A DNA stretch of 64,000 nt from assembly GCF_041200175.1 (NCBI RefSeq), contig NZ_CP165727.1, forward strand, positions 7,124,001 through 7,188,000. Reading direction: 5' to 3'. The DNA is from Streptomyces sp. R33. GTDB taxonomy: Bacteria; Actinomycetota; Actinomycetes; Streptomycetales; Streptomycetaceae. Under the pieces are notes generated by a model. The model worked only from the letters and a program-made list of their open reading frames with translations. It was not told the origin of the DNA and made no database searches. A program made the translations under genes and the position numbers. Shown here in pieces: positions 59,477 through 64,000 of this stretch (position 1 is its first letter; each line of letters begins with the position of its first letter).

Positions 59477-61906
59477 ATGACGTCCGACCCTGTGGTGCCC
59501 GCCACCACGATCCGCCCCCGACGCACGGGCGCCGCGCCGTCGGCGCGCGCCCACGCCAGGCTCGCGCTGACCGCGGCCGCCGTCGAGGGCCTGGCCAAGA
59601 TCTCCGGCGGCCGCCCCCTGGAGGAACTGGTCGCCCTCACCGCGGCGTCGGCCTTGGTGGTCGGCGCGGCGGAGCACACCGACGAGCCGGTGGTGGCCGT
59701 GTCCGGCCCCGCCGGGCCGGTGCTGGCCGGCATCGGGCTCGCCGCCGGGGCCACCGTCGGCGATCTGGTCCGGGCCGCCGACGCGGCACTGCGGTCGGCG
59801 CCCGTGGTCGCCGACGAGGAGGCGGCGCTCGCCGGCGCGCTCCTGGTCGGCTCGGCCCGGGTCGGTGCCGGCCCCGCTGCCCCTGCGTCCCGGCAGGACG
59901 TCATCGAGCTGGGACTGACCGAGCCCGGTGCGGACGGCGTACGCGCACTCGTGGCCGAGGCCGGACCGGATCGCGCCGAGGCGTGGTTCCTGGACGTCCT
60001 GCTGCGGTCGGTGTCCCGTGTCCTGGCGGGATTCATCGATCCGCACGGCCCCGCCGCGGCGCTGCCGTCGGCCGCGGCCGAGGATACGGCGGCTGCCCTT
60101 GCGCTCGGCCGACGCGGCTTCGAACCGCAGGGCGTCCTCACCACGCTGACGGCGCCGATCGAGGAGACCGTCCGCGCGCACCCGGACCGTACGGCCGTCG
60201 TCGCCGGTGCCGAGACCCTCACGTACGGCGAGTTCTGGCAGGCCGCGCAGGCCGTGGCGGCTCGTCTGCACGCAGCGGGCATCGGACGGGGACACCGGGT
60301 CGGTGTGCTCACCGGCAAGACGATCCACGCCGTGCCGGCGATCACCGGCACCCTGCTCGCGGGCGCGGCCTACGTGCCCCTCGACCCCAGGTCACCGGCC
60401 GCGAGGCTGGCCGAGATCCTCGACGACGCCGCGTGCGCAGCCGTCCTCGCCGCGCCCGAGCTGCTCACCGGGCTGCCGGTCGGGCTCACCGCCCCGGTGA
60501 TCGACATCCAGGCCGCGGTCGCCGGCCCCGCCGCCGAGCCCGGGACCCTGCCCGGGCCGCTCCCGGACGACCTCGCGTACGTGGTGTACACCTCGGGGTC
60601 GACCGGCAGGCCCAAGGGCGTGGAGATCCGGCACCGTGCCATCGCGAGCTACGTGCACTGGAAGCGGCGCAACCACGGGCTGGACCTCGACACCAGGCTG
60701 CTGCAGCTGCCCTCGCTGGCCTTCGACAGCTCGATCGCCGACCTGTTCCCGGTGCTGGCCTCCGGCGGGCGCCTCGTCCTCGCGGACACGCACCAGCTCC
60801 TGCCGCGTCAGCTGGCCGAGCTGGCGCAGCAGCACCGCATCACCCATCTCACGAACGTCCCGAGCCTCTACCGGGTCCTGCTGGGCGAACTCCCGCGTGC
60901 CGCGGCCTCGCTGCGCGCCGTGACGGTCGCCGGCGAGGCCACGACGCCCGATCTGGTGCGCCGCCACCACGAACTGCTGCCCGGGGTCAGGCTGATCAAC
61001 GAGTACGGCCCGACGGAGAGCTCGGTGGGCGCGACCGCGTTCGACCACGGCACGGACGCCGGCCCCGGCCTCCCGATCGGGTGGCCCGTCGCCAACACCG
61101 TCGCCACCGTCACCGGCGCCGACGGCCGGGCCCTGCCGATCGGATTCGTCGGAGAGCTCAGGCTGGCGGGACACGGCCTCGCGGACGGGTACCGCAACCG
61201 GCCGGAGCTGACGGCGGGTGCCTTCGTGGCCGACACCGAGGCGCCCGGGGGGCGGAGCTACCGTACGGGGGACCTCGTCTGGTGGCGTCCGGACGGAATG
61301 CTGGAGTTCACCGGGCGGGCCGACGACCAGGTGAAGATACGCGGCCACCGGGTGGAGCCCGGAGAGGTCGAGAGCGTACTGGGCCTGCTGCCGGGAGTCC
61401 GGCAGGCGGCGGTCGCCGTGGTGAGCGGCCCCGACGGCGCCCCGGCGCTGGCGGCCTGGCTGGAAGCCGTGGACACCACGGTGGAGGAGATCAGGGCGCG
61501 GGCCAATGCCGCACTGCCGCCCGCGATGGTGCCGACCTCCCTCACGCTGATCGACGAGCTGCCGCGGATGGTGAGCGGCAAGATCGACCGGGGCGCCCTG
61601 GTGCGTCTCGCCGAGGCCGGCGCCGCGCCGGCACCGGCGTCCGCACCGACGCAGACGGGCGCGGGAGGCGACGGGATCGAGGCGAAGGTCGGAGCCGTCT
61701 TCGAGGAGGTCCTCGCCTCCGGCCCGGTCGATCTCGACGCGGACTTCTTCGACGAGGGCGGGCACAGCCTGCTCGCGATCGCCGTCATCGACGCCATCGA
61801 GAAGCAGCTGGGCGTGAGCGTCGACATGGGTGACTTCTTCCTCACCCCCACGGTCCGCGAGGTCTCCGCACTGGTGCGGAGGGCCATGCAGGACCAGGAG
61901 GCGTAG
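59477..61906 (+). CDS. NRPS protein: degenerate N-terminal domain, A, PCP
   Basis: 809 residues from MTSDPVVPATT, AAGGGA nine bases upstream. Residues ~30-190 are helix/strand-rich and resemble the C-terminal half of a condensation domain (GPVLAGIGLAAGATVGDLVRAA) but have no HHxxxDG. The A domain follows: YVVYTSGSTGRPKGVE near 375, NEYGPTESSVG, YRTGDLVWW, GQ-type DQVKIRGHRVEPG and GKIDRGAL. The carrier motif is FFDEGGHSLLAI near 760. Hand-read code D-S-A-N-T-A-E-V-G-K, alike in six of ten positions to the first A domain or more. No thioesterase. Confidence 0.92.
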   Translation: MTSDPVVPATTIRPRRTGAAPSARAHARLALTAAAVEGLAKISGGRPLEELVALTAASALVVGAAEHTDEPVVAVSGPAGPVLAGIGLAAGATVGDLVRAADAALRSAPVVADEEAALAGALLVGSARVGAGPAAPASRQDVIELGLTEPGADGVRALVAEAGPDRAEAWFLDVLLRSVSRVLAGFIDPHGPAAALPSAAAEDTAAALALGRRGFEPQGVLTTLTAPIEETVRAHPDRTAVVAGAETLTYGEFWQAAQAVAARLHAAGIGRGHRVGVLTGKTIHAVPAITGTLLAGAAYVPLDPRSPAARLAEILDDAACAAVLAAPELLTGLPVGLTAPVIDIQAAVAGPAAEPGTLPGPLPDDLAYVVYTSGSTGRPKGVEIRHRAIASYVHWKRRNHGLDLDTRLLQLPSLAFDSSIADLFPVLASGGRLVLADTHQLLPRQLAELAQQHRITHLTNVPSLYRVLLGELPRAAASLRAVTVAGEATTPDLVRRHHELLPGVRLINEYGPTESSVGATAFDHGTDAGPGLPIGWPVANTVATVTGADGRALPIGFVGELRLAGHGLADGYRNRPELTAGAFVADTEAPGGRSYRTGDLVWWRPDGMLEFTGRADDQVKIRGHRVEPGEVESVLGLLPGVRQAAVAVVSGPDGAPALAAWLEAVDTTVEEIRARANAALPPAMVPTSLTLIDELPRMVSGKIDRGALVRLAEAGAAPAPASAPTQTGAGGDGIEAKVGAVFEEVLASGPVDLDADFFDEGGHSLLAIAVIDAIEKQLGVSVDMGDFFLTPTVREVSALVRRAMQDQEA

Positions 61907-61915
61907 CCGCGCCGC

Positions 61916-61965
61916 CACCACGCACTGTGCCCGGGGCTGGGAAGCCCCGGGCACAGTGCGTGGTG
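61916..61965. terminator. Bidirectional terminator hairpin between NRPS and oxygenase genes
   Basis: A perfect 23-bp stem with loop GGGA (inner part CCCGGGGCT / AGCCCCGGG, outer part CACCACGCAC / GTGCGTGGTG), between convergent genes ending at 61906 and 61988. Confidence 0.9.
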
Positions 61966-61987
61966 TTCCCGCTGTGCGGGTCGCCGG

Positions 61988-63025
61988 CTAGCCGATCAGG
62001 CGGGAGCCGACGGACCGGCGCATGGCACGGGACTTGCGCAGGTCGTGGGTGACGTTGACGCGCTTGAGCCAGCGGTCCGTGCCGTCGTAGCGCGCCTGGA
62101 AGGCGCTGCGGCTGTGCACCACCCGGTGGTTGTTCATGAAGACACAACTGCCCGCCTCGAGGGGGCAGTCGGTCAGCCCGGCGTCGAGCAGCTTCGCCGC
62201 CGCCTCGAAGGCCCGTACGGCCTCGAGGTCCTCTTCGGGAGCCGACATGTGCGTCGCGTCGAAGCACAGCAGAGGGTGGGACCGGGAGCCGGTCAGCATG
62301 GGCACCAGGCCGAGACCGTCGATGAGGCGCGCGATGTTCTCGAACACCAGCCGGTCCTCGTCGGTGCGCACCGTGTTGTTCTCCGGCAGGTGCGACTTGT
62401 CGGGAACGATGTGGAACCGGTTCTGGAACAGGACGTCGAGGACGTCCTGGGGCAGTACCGAGAAGTCCGCCTCCGCCACGGTCACCGGCACGGCGTCCGG
62501 ATTGCGCAGCGCCGAAAGGATGATGTAGTCGGCGCGGTAGGGGTGGAAGGCGTCCTCGGTGTGCAGGGTCAGCGGTGTCTTGCTGCCCGTTCCGAGCAGC
62601 TCGCGCTCGTACTGGCGGATCGGGAACACGTCGTTGACCAGGTGCCCGTCCTGCTGGGTGGCCCAGCCGAACGGTTCGCCGAGCAGCGAACCGTAGAGGA
62701 GGACGAGGATCTCCTCGGGCAGCTCGCGGTGGATCCGGGTCTCGTCCTTCCAGTGCGCGGGCGTGGGCCCGATGCGCTCGTCGTCCACGAGATGCCCGTT
62801 GACCGAGCAGAAACCGCGTGCCTGGTCGAGGGAGAAGGCACGCAGGAAGCGGCGGATCCGCACGGGCAGCCCGCCGGTGAGCAACGGGAGCTCCTGGAGC
62901 AGCCGTTCGTCGTCGGCCGCGCGGTACTGCTCGGCCAGACGCAGTGTCAGTTCGGACACCTGGCGGGCCTCGGCCGCGGTGAGCCGCAGCTCCGTCCCGG
63001 TCCGGGGCCTGATGGACGTCGTCAT
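61988..63025 (-). CDS. Fe(II)/2-oxoglutarate oxygenase, VioC/clavaminate-synthase type
   Basis: 345 residues; GAGGAGATGAACC before the ATG. The iron motif is HTEDAFHPYRADY near 155 (His and Glu, as in VioC/AsnO), and the distal His with the 2-oxoglutarate Arg in HRVVHSRSAF, then RWLKRVNVTHD. VioC hydroxylates arginine at C3 and AsnO asparagine; this enzyme probably hydroxylates a free basic or polar amino acid for the NRPS. It follows the condensation gene at 36 bp. Confidence 0.88.
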   Translation of the reverse strand: MTTSIRPRTGTELRLTAAEARQVSELTLRLAEQYRAADDERLLQELPLLTGGLPVRIRRFLRAFSLDQARGFCSVNGHLVDDERIGPTPAHWKDETRIHRELPEEILVLLYGSLLGEPFGWATQQDGHLVNDVFPIRQYERELLGTGSKTPLTLHTEDAFHPYRADYIILSALRNPDAVPVTVAEADFSVLPQDVLDVLFQNRFHIVPDKSHLPENNTVRTDEDRLVFENIARLIDGLGLVPMLTGSRSHPLLCFDATHMSAPEEDLEAVRAFEAAAKLLDAGLTDCPLEAGSCVFMNNHRVVHSRSAFQARYDGTDRWLKRVNVTHDLRKSRAMRRSVGSRLIG

Positions 63026-63060
63026 GGTTCATCTCCTCATGGGAAGGGCAACAGGTCGGG

Positions 63061-64000
63061 TCAGTCGTCGAACCGGAACCCGCCGAAGGCCCGGTGAGCC
63101 GGGGCCGCTTCGGGGCCGGGCTCCGCCGGGTCCCCGAGGAGGCGCGCCACTTCGTCACCGAGCCGCCGGACCATCCGCTCGGCGGTGTCCGCGGCGTAGC
63201 GCGCGGTGTCGTACTGGAGCACCAGGCGCATGCCGTCCACGTGCTGGACGAACTGGAAGGACAGCTCGAACATGCCGACGCGCAGGGGAATCGGGCCGCC
63301 CCGCAGGGCGATCCCGCCCGGCGCGCACGGCCCGGTGTCGATGCGGGGATACAGGGCGACCCACACGTCGAAGAAGGGCATCCGTCCCGGGGAGCGCGGG
63401 GGAGCGAGTGCCGCGACGAGCGTGTCGAAGGCGACCTCGCTGTGGTCCACCGCGTCCATCGTGCGCTGCGCGACCTGCTGGACGAGGTCGTCCGCCGAAG
63501 TCCCGTCCCGGACCTCCAACCGCAGCGGGACGGTCGCGACGTGGAAGCCGACCGCGTCGTCCGCACCGAGCCGGGCCCGCCGGTCCACGGGGGTGCCCAG
63601 ACAGATGTCCGAGCTGCCCGTGATCGCGGCGAGGGTACGGGCGACGGCGGCGGCCAGCGGCACGAACGGGCCCGCGTGGTGCCGTCGGCCCAGCTGCGTC
63701 AGCCGTCGCAGCAGGTCCGGACCGATCTCCTGCACAGCGATGCCGGTGGCGGAGCCGGCCTGCTCCGTCCGCAGACCGCGCACCGGGAGGGGCAGCGGCG
63801 CCGGAGGGGGCAGGAGGACGCGGCGCCAGTGGTCGAGCGCGGCCTCCTGACCGCTCGAGCGGTGAGCGGGCCGGTCCTGGGGCGCCACGGCGGCAGCCGG
63901 ATCCGCGTAGGCCGCCACGAGTTGCGTGGCGAGGATCTCCAGGCTGCGTCCGTCGCACACGAGGTGGTCCGCGAGCAGCAGGAGCGACCACCGGGCGTCG
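63061..64000 (-). CDS. NRPS condensation-domain protein, partial (5' end outside window)
   Basis: The stop is at 63061; the frame is open to base 64000 and beyond. The visible ~312 residues are the catalytic histidine region to the C-terminus of a condensation domain: ADHLVCDGRSL, where HHxxxDG reads DHxxxDG with the catalytic second His kept; FHVATVPLRLEV; DHSEVAFDTLV, the HHxxx-downstream motif; and FDVWVALYP. No carrier domain follows, so this is a free-standing C domain or the end of a longer protein. Confidence 0.85.
   Translation of the reverse strand, partial: DARWSLLLLADHLVCDGRSLEILATQLVAAYADPAAAVAPQDRPAHRSSGQEAALDHWRRVLLPPPAPLPLPVRGLRTEQAGSATGIAVQEIGPDLLRRLTQLGRRHHAGPFVPLAAAVARTLAAITGSSDICLGTPVDRRARLGADDAVGFHVATVPLRLEVRDGTSADDLVQQVAQRTMDAVDHSEVAFDTLVAALAPPRSPGRMPFFDVWVALYPRIDTGPCAPGGIALRGGPIPLRVGMFELSFQFVQHVDGMRLVLQYDTARYAADTAERMVRRLGDEVARLLGDPAEPGPEAAPAHRAFGGFRFDD

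Overview
The window is very GC-rich (about 70% or more), densely coding, with GTG and TTG starts, many 4-bp stop/start overlaps and large secreted enzymes. It also carries PKS and NRPS genes, an Sfp-type phosphopantetheinyl transferase and SpoIIE/PAS regulators. All of this points to a Streptomyces or close relative. I see no rRNA, tRNA, CRISPR array or insertion sequence.

Layout. (1) 1-13.8 kb is ordinary accessory chromosome: a partial DUF4097-like gene, a von Willebrand factor A (VWA) lipid/membrane-anchored pair, a secreted protease that joins an M4 and an M28 peptidase in one chain, its divergent LysR regulator, a TetR regulator, a secreted amidohydrolase-like protein with a discoidin domain, and an aminotransferase/EamA exporter pair divergent from an Lrp regulator. 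(2) 13.8-28.8 kb holds four paralogous small secreted proteins with a C-x-G-x-C signature (one at 13.8 kb, three at 26.6-28.7 kb). Two of them form inverted copies of about 0.65 kb around a 12-kb segment. That segment carries a Ser/Thr kinase, a stand-alone LuxR-type HTH protein, a PAS-GAF-PP2C-ATPase regulator, and a three-gene operon: MMPL exporter, KS-AT-ACP-alpha-oxoamine synthase, phosphopantetheinyl transferase.

(3) 29.4-42.2 kb is a divergent locus that looks like a small-molecule metallophore system made without NRPS. Leftward: MFS, GNAT, a Y4yA-type PLP decarboxylase, a cysteine-synthase-like enzyme fused to rhodanese, a class V aminotransferase-fold enzyme and a methyltransferase. 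Rightward: a FecB/FecCD/ATPase importer, a DUF364-type Rossmann protein, a PduX-like GHMP kinase and a second cysteine-synthase-like enzyme. A 21-bp AT-rich imperfect palindrome resembling actinobacterial Zur boxes lies between the two arms. (4) 42.4-49.5 kb is a choline-to-glycine-betaine operon (betB, betA) with a betaine ABC importer. (5) 49.6-52.3 kb has a two-domain VOC protein and a cytochrome b/molybdopterin oxidoreductase fusion.

(6) 52.5 kb to the right edge is an NRPS cluster that runs off the window: a CmlA-like metallo-beta-lactamase-fold oxygenase, an A-PCP protein, a flavin halogenase-like enzyme with a WxWxIP motif, an RsgA GTPase paralogue, a second A-PCP protein with a degenerate N-terminal domain, a VioC/clavaminate-synthase-like Fe/2-oxoglutarate oxygenase, and a partial condensation-domain protein. 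Two amino-acid-activating proteins without a visible multimodular line suggest a small product built from one or two tailored, carrier-bound amino acids.

All assignments come from reading motifs by eye; no database search was run.
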